From CAYNRE01 sp964399535 (GTDB lineage Bacteria > Planctomycetota > Planctomycetia > Pirellulales > CAYNRE01), in NCBI GenBank assembly GCA_964399535.1, contig CAYNRE010000024.1, forward strand, positions 60,367 to 124,366: a DNA stretch of 64,000 nt, written 5' to 3'. Numbering within the stretch: position 1 is the first letter of the stretch; each line of letters starts with the position of its first letter. The notes below the pieces were generated by a model that saw only the letters and a program-made list of their open reading frames with translations, did no database searches and had not been told where the DNA came from. Made by a program: the position numbers and the translations under genes. Shown one piece after another: positions 52,474 through 62,230 of this stretch.

Positions 52474-53619
52474 CTACCCTCGGTACACGGCTGGCTCGGC
52501 CAGCAGCTTGCCCAAACATCGGCCCGGGTCGCTGCCGTCGCGCCAGGCCGTGGCCAGCGTTACGGAGCCGGTCGACCAGCGCTGGCGTTCGGTCGGGCTG
52601 GCGTTGGCGAATCGCGCGACGGCCTGTTGCCAATCGGCCAGCTCGTTGCCCGCGAGGGCCAGGCCGTTTTGGCCGTCGCGCAGCAGGTCGCCCGCGGCCC
52701 CCACCTGGCGGTCGCAGAGAATCGGTAGCCCGGCAATCGTGGCCTCGTTCAGCACCATGCCCCAGGGCTCGGTCCGGCCGCTGGCCAAGACCAGGGCATC
52801 GGTCGCGGCGTAAAGCCGGGGCAGATCGGCGGGCTGCACATCGCCCAAGAGCACCAAACGCGACCCCAGCCGAGGCACATACCGGCTGCGAATTAATTCC
52901 TCCTGTGGGCCATGGCCCGCCACGACCAGCGAAACCCGTGGGTCGGCCGTGAGCAGCGCCTCGCAAAGCAGGTCGACTCGTTTCCGCGCGATCAGGCGCC
53001 CCACGTACAACAGGGCCAGCTCGCTGGTAATGCCGAACTGCTCGCGTAGCGCGGGGCGCTGATTGGCCCGCAACCCCTGGGCGCTGGCAAAGTGGTCGTA
53101 GTCGATCCACTGAGGCCACCAGCCCGCCTGTTCGGGGCGCAGGCCGTAGCGATCCCAGAAGCCGCGGTTATAGGTACCCGTGAGCAGCGCGGCGTGAGCG
53201 GGCCCCACCCAACGACCCAGACGCAGCCGGCGGACCAGGTAGCGGAAAAACCCCTTGTTCTGGTCGGTCCAAAGGTTGGAATCGCTGCGCAGGCAATAGG
53301 GCTGCCGAGCCCGCCGGCACCAGCGGAGCGTGTCGGCCAAGACCGGCTGCAGGTAGCCCCCCACGATTACCAGGTGCGGTGCCAGGCCGGCTAGAAAGTC
53401 GGTGACCTCCTCGGCACGAAGCCCCCCACGGTCGGCCGGGGCCCCCACCACGCGGGCCGGGCAAACCTCGGGCAAGCGGTACTGAAAGCAGCCGTCGGCC
53501 GCGCCCCGCAGGAACACCACCTGGACGGCGTCGGTTCCGAGCTCCGACGCCGCGCGATCCATTTCGGCGTTGCGATAGGGGGCCGGAGAATCGACCAGGT
53601 AAACGATAGGACCGGGCAC
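52474..53619 (-). CDS. family 4-type glycosyltransferase
   Basis: 381 residues. GT-B fold with NH2-terminal MPGPIVYLVDSPAPYRN, then YVGRLIARKRVDLLCEAL and the sugar-nucleotide block EPWGMVLNEATIAGLPILC (the E-x7-E motif). It is soluble, adds a hexose to the growing polysaccharide. It lies in the EPS operon between the ligase/polymerase and the GT2. Confidence 0.9.
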   Translation of the reverse strand: MPGPIVYLVDSPAPYRNAEMDRAASELGTDAVQVVFLRGAADGCFQYRLPEVCPARVVGAPADRGGLRAEEVTDFLAGLAPHLVIVGGYLQPVLADTLRWCRRARQPYCLRSDSNLWTDQNKGFFRYLVRRLRLGRWVGPAHAALLTGTYNRGFWDRYGLRPEQAGWWPQWIDYDHFASAQGLRANQRPALREQFGITSELALLYVGRLIARKRVDLLCEALLTADPRVSLVVAGHGPQEELIRSRYVPRLGSRLVLLGDVQPADLPRLYAATDALVLASGRTEPWGMVLNEATIAGLPILCDRQVGAAGDLLRDGQNGLALAGNELADWQQAVARFANASPTERQRWSTGSVTLATAWRDGSDPGRCLGKLLAEPAVYRG

Positions 53620-53668
53620 CGGCGGCGGACTCCCGCGCGGGGCGAACCCTGCGGAACGCCCCGCGACC

Positions 53669-55090
53669 TTACGATTGCGGACCGTAACGGTGGCCGGCGA
53701 GCCAGGCCGGGTGATAGGGATTGGGCACCTGCGGTGCCGCGACAGCCACCACGCGGCGCTGCGCCCCTCTGCCGGCCGCGGCCAGGGCTCGGTACGGATC
53801 GCGGGCGGCGAGCATCAGCCGCTGGCTCATCACCAGGCAAATCAGGTAGGTGACCGTGGCGATGTCGCTGGCCGACGAGACCGACGCTTCCACCAGGCCG
53901 GCGGCGCCCAGATTCAGAAACATTCCCAGCATCAATCGGCCCAGCTCGTTAATCTCCGGATCTCGGCAGCTCCAGACGATGCGCAGCGATTGCCAAGCGG
54001 CCGCCGCCAGGCTGAGTGTAATCAGCACCATGCCGAAGAAGCCGGTGTCGAACCAAACGCCCAGGTACATGCTGTGAATGTGCTTGCCGATCTCTTCGCG
54101 AAGCGAGCGCTTGTTCGATCCAAACCCCTCGCCCAATACCGGGTTCTCCAGGATCACCGCCAGGCCGTTGGCCCAAATCTTGTCGCGGTTCGACAGGCCG
54201 TCGTCGGTGTAGCGGTGCAGAATGTATTCCGACTGTTTCTGGTTCATCGTGATGGCGAGCGTGACCATGACCACGGCCAGCATGGTCAGTGTCACCGCCG
54301 CGCCGACGATCCATTTCATCCGCAGCCGCAACAGGAATGGCAGGCTGCCGAGCACGCCGGCGATGGTGCCGGTGCGCTGGGCCGCCATGACCATTACGAA
54401 CAACATGAACAAACCGAGTAGCGCGCAACCCCAGCGCCATTTGCGAGCCCAGGGACGCATGGCCCCCCAGGCCGTGAAGGGGAGCAGGGTCCCGCCGATC
54501 TGGGTGAACAAGCCGGCGGTTTCCGTGGCGGCCGACCAACGCTCGCCGCCGGTACCCTGTTTGACCAAGGTCGACAGGCTGGCCCCGCCCATCACCGACC
54601 AGAGTATGGCGGCCAGCAGGAACAACATGCAGTAGCGGGCGACCGACGCGGGGCTGTCGAGTTCCCGACCCAGGCTGATGCAGGCCAGGTAACAAATCAC
54701 CAGGATGCCGGCGTATTGCAGCGTCCAGAGAATATCGGGCGCGAACACCGTCATCGGCAACCCGACCAGAATATAGGACGCGTACAGCAAGGCCGGCACG
54801 CCCGGCGAACCCCGCAGCTTGATAATGCCCAGCGACAAGAGCCCGAGTAGAAACATCCGCAGCAGCCCGGCATAGGCGTCGAGCGACTGCCAGATGCTGC
54901 CCGTGAAAACCAGCGCCACGAGCAACATGAACACCAGGGGGCGGCGCCGGCCCGAGATCGCCAGGAAGACCAGCCCCAGCGCGAGCATGATTCCGATCAT
55001 CACAAAGATCGGGTTCGACTCGGCCAGAAAGTACGTAATGCGGCCTACCAGGCCGAACCCGTACTTGTATTTGATGAATTTTTCATCCAT
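53669..55090 (-). CDS. O-antigen ligase/polymerase-like (Wzy/WaaL type) membrane protein
   Basis: 473 residues from the ATG at 55090; this overlaps the flippase gene by eight bases, an earlier ATG (55120) overlaps more. About ten to twelve helices, e.g. IFVMIGIMLALGLVFLAI, with a large loop between the last pairs holding NGLAVILENPVLGEGFGSN and GKHIHSMYLGVWFDTGFFG, typical of the WzyE/O-antigen ligase domain. It polymerises or ligates polysaccharide on the periplasmic side. Basic tail at the C-terminus. Confidence 0.88.
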   Translation of the reverse strand: MDEKFIKYKYGFGLVGRITYFLAESNPIFVMIGIMLALGLVFLAISGRRRPLVFMLLVALVFTGSIWQSLDAYAGLLRMFLLGLLSLGIIKLRGSPGVPALLYASYILVGLPMTVFAPDILWTLQYAGILVICYLACISLGRELDSPASVARYCMLFLLAAILWSVMGGASLSTLVKQGTGGERWSAATETAGLFTQIGGTLLPFTAWGAMRPWARKWRWGCALLGLFMLFVMVMAAQRTGTIAGVLGSLPFLLRLRMKWIVGAAVTLTMLAVVMVTLAITMNQKQSEYILHRYTDDGLSNRDKIWANGLAVILENPVLGEGFGSNKRSLREEIGKHIHSMYLGVWFDTGFFGMVLITLSLAAAAWQSLRIVWSCRDPEINELGRLMLGMFLNLGAAGLVEASVSSASDIATVTYLICLVMSQRLMLAARDPYRALAAAGRGAQRRVVAVAAPQVPNPYHPAWLAGHRYGPQS

Positions 55091-56666
55091 CGCTGGGCAG
55101 CACTCGCATCGGTATGCCAAAGCGGTCGAGCGTGCCCTGCAGCACTCGCAACAGGCGACGCCGGTCGCCCGGCTCGAACACCAGAAACCAACTCAGCGGA
55201 AACCAGAGTAGTGTGGGAACGAGCATCCAGGCGAACAGGGCCACGGGGCCGGCCCCCAGCGCCAGTTGGCCCAACGGCCAGGAAACCGCGGCCAACACCA
55301 GGCAAACCAGGCCCGGCCGCAGCCACGCCCGCCGCAGGTACTCGCCCGGGCTCATCCCCACCTGGCGGCAGGTATAAACCGCCATCCAAAGCTGTTGCCC
55401 CACGGCCAGCACCGCGGTGGGGATCGCAACGCCCACCACCCCGAGCATACCCCAGTTCTGCCGGGCCATCCACCAGACCATCAGGATCGACCCCAGCAAA
55501 TTCACTCCGGCCAGTACAACCCGCACCGCCACGACCCGCCCCACGCGGTTCATGCCGAGCAACACGGCCCATTGGCCGTGCGAGGCGTACTCGGTCAGGT
55601 CGACCACGGCCCACACCCACATGGCCGCCGCGGTGGCGTTGAAATCCGGGTCGGTGCCGAGCCAGACATCGACCAGCGGTTGGGCGAAACCGGCCAGGAT
55701 TCCGCAGACCGCGGCCCCCATCAGGAACGTGTACCGGGTGGAGCTGACCAACACTTCGCGCAAGTTGTCGGTGGCGCCCGTGGCGTGAAAGCCGGCCGCC
55801 AGCATGGGCATTTGCCGCCCCAGGGCCAGCACGAACGGTTTAGCCGCCGTGAAGATGAGTACGGCGTTGGTATAGATGCCGGCGGCCGCGGCTCCCAGAA
55901 ACGCGCCGATCACCAGCGGGTCGGTCCGCCGCCCCAGCGCAAAGGCCAGTTGATTCAACAACAACAGCGAACCAAGCGAGAAGAGCTCTCCGAAGGCATC
56001 CCAGCGGAAGCTGCTGGGCCGTGCCGCCAGACCGGGCCAAACCCGGTGCGCCTGGCGCCAATTCATCAAGATGGCCACCACCTGGGCTATCAAGAGGGCG
56101 GCGGCCCAGCCCGTATGGCCACGGTGCATGGCGCCCACGAACAGACAGATCAGGGCGAATCGCAATACCACTTCGACCAGATGGGCCGCGTCGTGCAGGT
56201 AAGCCCGATTCACACCAAACAAAATGGCTTGATAAGCCGGGGCGATAAAGGTGAGCAGAATCGTAACGCTGGCGTAGTAGCGCACCAGCAACACCGCCTC
56301 GTTGACCAGTCCGGGCGAAAGTCGAAACCAGGAGACGATCCACTCGGCGCCCAATACGCAAACGCCAACCGGCACGACGGCCAGAATCAGGTAGGCCACG
56401 AGCGCGCTGGAGAGCAGCTCGTTGATTCGCGTTTCGTTGCCCAGCGCGATCTGTTCGGCCAGGTGCCGGTTGAGCGAATAGCGAATGCCCAGATCGGAGA
56501 GCATGGTGATGCCCACGATCGAGGTCACCAGCGAAATCAGGCCGTAGCCCTCCTTGCCCACGTCGGCAATCAGCAGGGGCACGACCAGAAACGCCAGCAG
56601 GCCGGCCGTCAGGCTCGAAACCCAGGCGGTGACGGTGCTCCAGGCGATCCGCGTCGTCCGCTTCAA
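55083..56666 (-). CDS. Wzx-type polysaccharide flippase
   Basis: 527 residues with about 14 hydrophobic helices, beginning IAWSTVTAWVSSLTAGLLAF and continuing with GKEGYGLISLV, the conserved N-terminal region of MATE/MOP-type Wzx flippases. It moves lipid-linked oligosaccharides to the periplasm. Last eight bases overlap the downstream Wzy-type gene, so they are coupled. Upstream of it lies the CapD-type dehydratase (82-base gap). Confidence 0.9.
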   Translation of the reverse strand: MKRTTRIAWSTVTAWVSSLTAGLLAFLVVPLLIADVGKEGYGLISLVTSIVGITMLSDLGIRYSLNRHLAEQIALGNETRINELLSSALVAYLILAVVPVGVCVLGAEWIVSWFRLSPGLVNEAVLLVRYYASVTILLTFIAPAYQAILFGVNRAYLHDAAHLVEVVLRFALICLFVGAMHRGHTGWAAALLIAQVVAILMNWRQAHRVWPGLAARPSSFRWDAFGELFSLGSLLLLNQLAFALGRRTDPLVIGAFLGAAAAGIYTNAVLIFTAAKPFVLALGRQMPMLAAGFHATGATDNLREVLVSSTRYTFLMGAAVCGILAGFAQPLVDVWLGTDPDFNATAAAMWVWAVVDLTEYASHGQWAVLLGMNRVGRVVAVRVVLAGVNLLGSILMVWWMARQNWGMLGVVGVAIPTAVLAVGQQLWMAVYTCRQVGMSPGEYLRRAWLRPGLVCLVLAAVSWPLGQLALGAGPVALFAWMLVPTLLWFPLSWFLVFEPGDRRRLLRVLQGTLDRFGIPMRVLPSDG

Positions 56667-56748
56667 GCGTTTACCTCGGCGGCCACGACGGCTGGCTCAG
56701 AGGGTGGGGGGGGGAAAGTTCGGCCCGGCAAACGCCAGCCCGCGGCCC

Positions 56749-58611
56749 TTACGAGGCGGCCAGGTCGGCTTGCGGCGCGGCATCGGCCCCCAAGTACTCG
56801 GGCATGATGCTCTTGAGCCGGCGGCGCAATTCGTCGGCCGGGCCGTCCATGGCCTCGCTGACACAACGAATTTGTTCCGAAACCTCGCTCAAGGTAAAGG
56901 GCCGGTGGTAGGCCACGAACACCTTGGGATGCGGCGTCGGCAGGGTTTCCTCGTTGCGGAAGTACAGCTCCTCGTAAAGCTTCTCGCCCGGGCGCAAGCC
57001 GGTGAAGACGATTTCGACCTCGTCGGTGCTGAAACCCGAAAGCCGGATCAAGTCGGCGGCCAGGTCGGCGATGCGAACTGGTTCGCCCATGTCGAGCACG
57101 AAAATCTCGCCGCCGCTTCCCATGGCCGCGGCCTGGAGCACAAGCTGCGAAGCCTCGGGGATGGTCATGAAGTAGCGCTCGATGTCTGGATGGGTGACGG
57201 TGACCGGCCCGCCCCGCTGAATCTGTTCCTTGAAGATCGGCACCACGCTGCCGTTGGACCCGAGCACATTGCCGAACCGGACCACGACGAACCGGGTCGA
57301 CGAATTCTCGCTGAAGGCGTGAACAAACCGCTCGGCCAGCTGCTTCGAGCCCCCCATCACGCTGGTCGGATTCACCGCCTTGTCGGTCGAGATCATCACA
57401 AACGACTCGACGGCGTGCTGGTGGGCCAACTCGACCAGCAGCTTGGTGCCCAACACGTTGTTCTTGATGGCCTCGCCCGGGTTGTGCTCCATCATCGGCA
57501 CATGCTTGTGCGCGGCGGCATGGAAGACGACGTCGGGGCGGAATTGTTCGAAGATCCCCCCCATGCGCACCGGGTCGCAGATGTCGGCGATCAGCGGCAC
57601 CAGTTGCGCCGTGCTGTCGTGGCGGAGCAGTTCCTGTTCGATCAGAAACAGGCTGTTCTCGGCCTGTTCGACCAGCAACAGTTGCTTGGGCTCGAACCGC
57701 AGTACCTGCCGGCAGATTTCCGAACCGATACTGCCCCCGGCGCCGGTGACCAGAACCCGCTTGCCGGCCAGCAACCCGCCGATGGCCTCGTTGTTCAGCT
57801 CGATCGGGTCGCGGTGCAAAAGGTCGTTAATATCCACATCGCGGACCTGCACGCGGTAATTCGACTTGAGCAATTCGTCCACGTCGGGCAGCACCTTCAG
57901 GCTTAACTCGCTCCCCTTGCATTGGACCATCAGGTCGCGCAGTTGCTTGCCCGAGAGTGTGCCCGAGATGACCAGGATATCGTCGACACTATAGGTCGCC
58001 GCCAACTTGGCCGCCTGGTCGGGGCGCCCCACCACGGGAATCGATCCCAGCACGGAGCCCAGTCGCGAGGGATCCGCGTCGAGAAAGCCGGCAATTTGGT
58101 AGTGCAGCCGCGGATCGCTGGCCAATTGCCGGGCCAGCGACTCTCCTTGATAGTTCGCCCCCACGATCAAGGCCCGGCGCATATCCTTGCGGCGGAGGAT
58201 GGGCCAGAACTGCTCTCGCGACAACCGCCACACGCACCGCAGCCCACCCAGCAGGATGACGGTGAGCATCCAGTCGAGCGGCAAGACGGCCCGGGGCACG
58301 TCGTGGTTGACCGCGAAACGGTCGATCGCGGCCAGAACGATCGTCGAGAGCGTGGCCGCCTTGAGCAGCGAGGCCAGGTCCGAAAAAGTGACGTACCGCC
58401 ACCAACCGTGGCATTGCCCCAAAACGTAAAAGACCAAAAGCTTGGTCATCAATACGCCCGGCAGCGTCAGCCAGAAGGTGACGTAAAGCTGCGTCGGAAT
58501 CTCGAAATCCTTGCGCAGGGCGTAGGCCAGCCAATAGGCGGTGGCGAACGCCGCGGCATGTACCGCCAGAATCAGCAGTACGCGTTTCGAGAAGCGTTTC
58601 TGAACCATCAA
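56749..58611 (-). CDS. CapD/WbpM-type membrane nucleotide-sugar dehydratase
   Basis: 620 residues, the long membrane form. Four N-terminal helices (KRVLLILAVHAAAFATAYWL first), a CoA-binding-like Rossmann domain (RALIVGANYQGESLARQL), then the catalytic SDR domain with TGAGGSIGSEICRQVL and STDKAVNPTSVMGGSKQLAE. In this group the usual Tyr is replaced by Met (SVMGGSK, Met/Lys), as in WbpM/PglF-like UDP-GlcNAc 4,6-dehydratases, so that is normal. It makes the first keto-sugar in UDP-bacillosamine/QuiNAc/FucNAc synthesis. Starts MMV; the second ATG is equally possible. Confidence 0.92.
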   Translation of the reverse strand: MMVQKRFSKRVLLILAVHAAAFATAYWLAYALRKDFEIPTQLYVTFWLTLPGVLMTKLLVFYVLGQCHGWWRYVTFSDLASLLKAATLSTIVLAAIDRFAVNHDVPRAVLPLDWMLTVILLGGLRCVWRLSREQFWPILRRKDMRRALIVGANYQGESLARQLASDPRLHYQIAGFLDADPSRLGSVLGSIPVVGRPDQAAKLAATYSVDDILVISGTLSGKQLRDLMVQCKGSELSLKVLPDVDELLKSNYRVQVRDVDINDLLHRDPIELNNEAIGGLLAGKRVLVTGAGGSIGSEICRQVLRFEPKQLLLVEQAENSLFLIEQELLRHDSTAQLVPLIADICDPVRMGGIFEQFRPDVVFHAAAHKHVPMMEHNPGEAIKNNVLGTKLLVELAHQHAVESFVMISTDKAVNPTSVMGGSKQLAERFVHAFSENSSTRFVVVRFGNVLGSNGSVVPIFKEQIQRGGPVTVTHPDIERYFMTIPEASQLVLQAAAMGSGGEIFVLDMGEPVRIADLAADLIRLSGFSTDEVEIVFTGLRPGEKLYEELYFRNEETLPTPHPKVFVAYHRPFTLSEVSEQIRCVSEAMDGPADELRRRLKSIMPEYLGADAAPQADLAAS

Positions 58612-58790
58612 GGTCTCGCGGCGAGGAGTTTGCCTGAAGCGCGGGCCGAACTTGCCCGGCTAATGTGTGTTCGAAAACCGACCGACCCGGTCAATGACTC
58701 TGCCCCGATCGCGGGCGCTATTCGCCCGGGCTAGCAGTCAGCCCTCACGGGCTCACCGGGGGAAACCTACGTGCGCCACAACCGTTCGAG

Positions 58791-59555
58791 CTATTCAGCA
58801 GTTGCTTCGGCGCTCGCTTCGGCGGCCGCCGGCTGCTCGGCTGAGGGGTTCGCCGCCGGCTCGGGCGAAGCCTTCGCCAGGGGCTCGTTATCGGCCAAGG
58901 CGGTTTCGACGAGCGGCAGAAATTGCTTGGCAAAATCCTCGATGGGCAGCTCCGTGATCTTGGTGTCGTGGCGGGGCATCGGGCAGATCAGATACATCTT
59001 GTACAGGGCGGGCGAACGGGCATACGCCACCTTGGGCCAGGCCGGCGCGGCCCAGCCGCTGCCGTCGTTCCAGGCCCAAAGAATCCGCAGCCGTTCGACT
59101 CCGTCGGCCTTCTCGCGAATGAAGCTAGCGGTGTAGAAATCGGCCTTCTTGCCCTCGGAAAGTTCGATCGTGTAGCGGCTCGGCTGATCGCCGAGCGAGA
59201 AGCCGGCGGCCAGGTAGCATTTTTCGGGGGTGTGAATCGAAACGTTGCGCCCCAGCCCGCACACCAGCGACACGCCGATCATGCTGCCGGTGGCCTCGTT
59301 GACGAAATTCAGCGGGCGCTCCCCCTCGAACTTGGCGACCGCCTTTTCCGCTTCGCTCGATTTCTCGGCTTCGCGGCCTTGCCATTCGCCAAAGGAAAGT
59401 GGCACGCGGCTGAGATGATCGACCCACCGCTTGACGATCGCCGAGTCCACTTTTACCCACCGCTCGCTCAGGTTTCCTTGAACCACGGTGGTGCCGGCCA
59501 GCAGCAAAAGGGCCACCACCAGGGGCGGCGCGGCCTTCGTCCAGTTGTCGCTCAT
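58791..59555 (-). CDS. EpsI-family exosortase-associated protein
   Basis: 254 residues from the ATG at 59555, with AAAGGA upstream. One N-terminal membrane helix (PPLVVALLLLAGTTVV) is followed by the EpsI domain with IHTPEKCYLAAGFSLGD (compare the RPEVCY... motif of EpsI) and FGEWQGREAE. The C-terminus is Ala/Glu/Pro-rich and low complexity. EpsI domains are often fused to the exosortase; here they are separate. Function in exopolysaccharide assembly is unclear; it sits between the Wzc-like gene and the dehydratase. Confidence 0.87.
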   Translation of the reverse strand: MSDNWTKAAPPLVVALLLLAGTTVVQGNLSERWVKVDSAIVKRWVDHLSRVPLSFGEWQGREAEKSSEAEKAVAKFEGERPLNFVNEATGSMIGVSLVCGLGRNVSIHTPEKCYLAAGFSLGDQPSRYTIELSEGKKADFYTASFIREKADGVERLRILWAWNDGSGWAAPAWPKVAYARSPALYKMYLICPMPRHDTKITELPIEDFAKQFLPLVETALADNEPLAKASPEPAANPSAEQPAAAEASAEATAE

Positions 59556-59639
59556 AGTCGATCCTTTAACTCGCTTCGTTCGTCGATTCGTTTTCGCCCG
59601 GCTTGCCTCGGGCACCCGCCGAGCCGTTCGTTACCTAGC

Positions 59640-61919
59640 CTACGACGCAGCCCGGGCCGGAATTTGCCGGGCGCGATCGGTGGCGTTCGAGCGGATTCCC
59701 CCGACCACCACGCCCAAGACCGAAATGCCCACGGCCTGCATGCGCTCGTAGGCTTCGTACACCTTGGGGATGGAACTCACGTCGCGGAGCACCGAAATCA
59801 GGGCCGCGTCCGCGCATTGGCCGACGAACAGCGTATCGGCCGAGGGGAGTACCGGTCCGCCGTCGACCACGATGAAGTCGAAATTCGGTCGCAGTTTCTC
59901 AAAGGTTTCCCGGCACACCGGCTTGGCCAAGGCTTCGATCGATTCCCGGCAGCTTTGTCCGGCCGCCACGAGCCAGAGGCCGTTGACCCGAGTCGGCCGA
60001 ATGGCGTCGTCGATCGAGGCCTCGCCCCGCAGAATCTCGCACAGGCCGGGCTCCAGGGGTAGTTCCAGCAAACGGTTGAGCGTGGGATTGCGCAGATCGG
60101 CGTCGACCAGCAGGGTGCGGCGCCCGGCCCGGGCCAGGCTGGCGGCTAGCTGACTGGCCAGCGTGGTTTTGCCTTCGCGGTGCACGGCGCTGGTAATCAT
60201 TACCGTGCGGAGCGATTCCTGGTTCGCGCTGTGCAGCAGGGCGGCCCGGATCGCGTTGATCGACTCGGCCAGGTTTTGCTGCAGATCGGCCCCTCCGCGC
60301 TTCTTCTTGCGCCAGCCGGCGCCGGTCAGACTGGGCAGCGCGCCCACGACCCGCAGGCCGAGCCCCTCGGAGATTTCAGCCACGGTGCTGACGCGACGGG
60401 CTTGGAACTCCCAAAAGGCCACGCCGGCCATTCCCACGACCATCCCCATCAACCCGCCGAAAGCGATCACCAGGTATCGCAATTTCGCGTCGGCCGTCGG
60501 CGGAACCGTGGCCCGCTGGACCACTCGCACCCGGTTGGGGGCGGCTTGTTCAATCTTCAACTCGGTCATCAGGCTGTCGATCTTTTCGAACGTCTGAGTG
60601 AGCAGGGCCTGACGTTGCTCGTATCGGTCCAGGTCGGCCGATTGCAGACCTACCTTCTGCGTCTCGCGCTCTTTAACCGAGATCTGCTCCACCAGCGACT
60701 TCAGTCGCGATTCAAGCTGCGCTCGGGCATCTTCCTCCTTGGCCATCTCCAACTTCAGTGCTTCGGCGTTATTCCCGGAAAGCATCTGGGCGTACTGGGG
60801 TCGCAACTCGGCCCGGCGGGCGTCGATGGTGTCTTCCACGTTGGCGATTTGGATCAACAAGTTCTGCAGCCGGGGGTCGTCATCGCGCCCCTGCCGCAGC
60901 ACCGCCCGCAATCCCTCGTACTGCATGCGGGCGTTCAGGAGCAATTCTTCCTGCTGGCGAATCTGCGGGTCCTGGGCCAAATACTGTTCGATGGCGAAGT
61001 CCTGCGGAGCCTGGCCGCGCTGTTCCTCGCCCTGAATCTGCAATTGCAGGCCGTGAATCTTGATCTTCTGTTCCAGAATCTGCTGTTCGGTCGCGTTGCG
61101 GGCGGCCCGCAAACCGCTCAACTCATTAATCAAGCTGGTGTGTTGCAACCGGGCGGTTTCCGGATTGGTCGTGCCCAGATCGTTGAGCGCCTTTTCCAGA
61201 ATCTTGGCATTCTGCTTCAGTTCGCTGTCGGTTTCCGCCCGGCGGTCTTCCAAAACCTGGAGCCGGCGCTGGCCGTCTTTCTTCTTGGTTTCGATGTATT
61301 CCGTCTGAAACGACTCGACCACGGCGTTGAGGATGTCGACCGCCTCGGTGGGGCGCTCGGTGGTCAGGCTCACCATGACCAACTCGCCTTCGGTCGGCGG
61401 AACCTTGAGGTACTCTTGCAGCCATTTCACGGGGTCGGCCTGCCGCTGAATGAGCTGCAAATTGGCGATGCCGGGCCGGTTCAACGCGGCATTGAGCACG
61501 AACGGATTGGCCAACACCTGGCCGATGGTTTGCTTGAACACCTCGAATTCGGCGAAGTCGCGGGCCGCCCGAGGGTCGGCATTGAACACACTGGGGGGGG
61601 TGCGAAGCACTTCGATGTAGGCCGAAACCTCGACCGTGGCCGGCACCACCAACCAGACCAGCAGCGCCAGGGCTACCGCCAGCAGCAGCCCCACGCCCAG
61701 CGCCAGGGGTACGCGACGCCGCAGGGCATGCCAGAGATTTCCCACGTCGGGTCCGGCAGTCAGCCCCGGAGGGCGGGCCGGCCCGCTGGGTGCCCAAACG
61801 CTTGGCAGGCCGACCGGTTCGGCCAGACTGGGCACCAGCGCGCTCGAAGCGGAGCGCGGGGCCGCCGTGGTGGAAGTCGTGCTCGTGAGCTCAAATCCGC
61901 TGGTGGTTGGCGGCAACAC
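59640..61919 (-). CDS. Wzc-like chain-length determinant/ATPase (BY-kinase type)
   Basis: 759 residues from a GTG. A Pro-rich NH2 tail, then a membrane helix (LALGVGLLLAVALALLVWLV), a Wzz-type coiled-coil domain of about 380 residues, a second helix (LRYLVIAFGGLMGMVVGMAG), and a BY-kinase domain: Walker A VHREGKTT (Lys584), Walker A' LLVDADLRNP, Walker B FIVVDGGPV. The C-terminus (ending IPARAAS) has no tyrosine cluster, which BY-kinases usually need for autophosphorylation; the last tyrosines are in VYEAYERMQ about 35 residues before the end. It controls chain length. Confidence 0.93.
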   Translation of the reverse strand: MLPPTTSGFELTSTTSTTAAPRSASSALVPSLAEPVGLPSVWAPSGPARPPGLTAGPDVGNLWHALRRRVPLALGVGLLLAVALALLVWLVVPATVEVSAYIEVLRTPPSVFNADPRAARDFAEFEVFKQTIGQVLANPFVLNAALNRPGIANLQLIQRQADPVKWLQEYLKVPPTEGELVMVSLTTERPTEAVDILNAVVESFQTEYIETKKKDGQRRLQVLEDRRAETDSELKQNAKILEKALNDLGTTNPETARLQHTSLINELSGLRAARNATEQQILEQKIKIHGLQLQIQGEEQRGQAPQDFAIEQYLAQDPQIRQQEELLLNARMQYEGLRAVLRQGRDDDPRLQNLLIQIANVEDTIDARRAELRPQYAQMLSGNNAEALKLEMAKEEDARAQLESRLKSLVEQISVKERETQKVGLQSADLDRYEQRQALLTQTFEKIDSLMTELKIEQAAPNRVRVVQRATVPPTADAKLRYLVIAFGGLMGMVVGMAGVAFWEFQARRVSTVAEISEGLGLRVVGALPSLTGAGWRKKKRGGADLQQNLAESINAIRAALLHSANQESLRTVMITSAVHREGKTTLASQLAASLARAGRRTLLVDADLRNPTLNRLLELPLEPGLCEILRGEASIDDAIRPTRVNGLWLVAAGQSCRESIEALAKPVCRETFEKLRPNFDFIVVDGGPVLPSADTLFVGQCADAALISVLRDVSSIPKVYEAYERMQAVGISVLGVVVGGIRSNATDRARQIPARAAS

Positions 61920-62230
61920 GAATCAGCTCCCAGGGTCGCGGAAAATCAAGGCGAAACGGTGTTCCCGGCCGGCGCTGCCGACTCGCCCAGCTCCGCCGGC
62001 TCGGGGGTAGCGCTCGAACGAAAACCGTCCGCCACCACCCGTATGCAACAACGGGTCCAATCGAATCGCGGCGATCGTAATATCGGTGTAAATCCCGGTG
62101 GAATCTCTAGTTAACTCGCGTCGTCCGGCCCGTTCACCAGGCCCCGGCGTGTGCGTTTTTCGCCGCACCGTGCCGGCCAGGTGTTGCGTAAACGCCACGG
62201 GCTCCCGGGATAAACCGAGCGCCCGTCGCG
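61920..62230. other. 311-base gap inside the exosortase operon
   Basis: Between the exosortase and Wzc-like genes. A 91-residue minus frame (61923-62198) has no protein character. The gap is AT-richer around 62060-62120 and might contain an internal promoter. Confidence 0.4.

Noticed and set aside
58791..59615. Longer EpsI start at 59615
   Set aside because: The first 20 residues are basic and without signal; the ATG at 59555 has a good ribosome site and leads directly into the membrane helix.
60180..62114. Long plus-strand frame of 644 residues opposite the Wzc-like gene
   Set aside because: The minus strand has full Walker and Wzz motifs; the plus frame has none.
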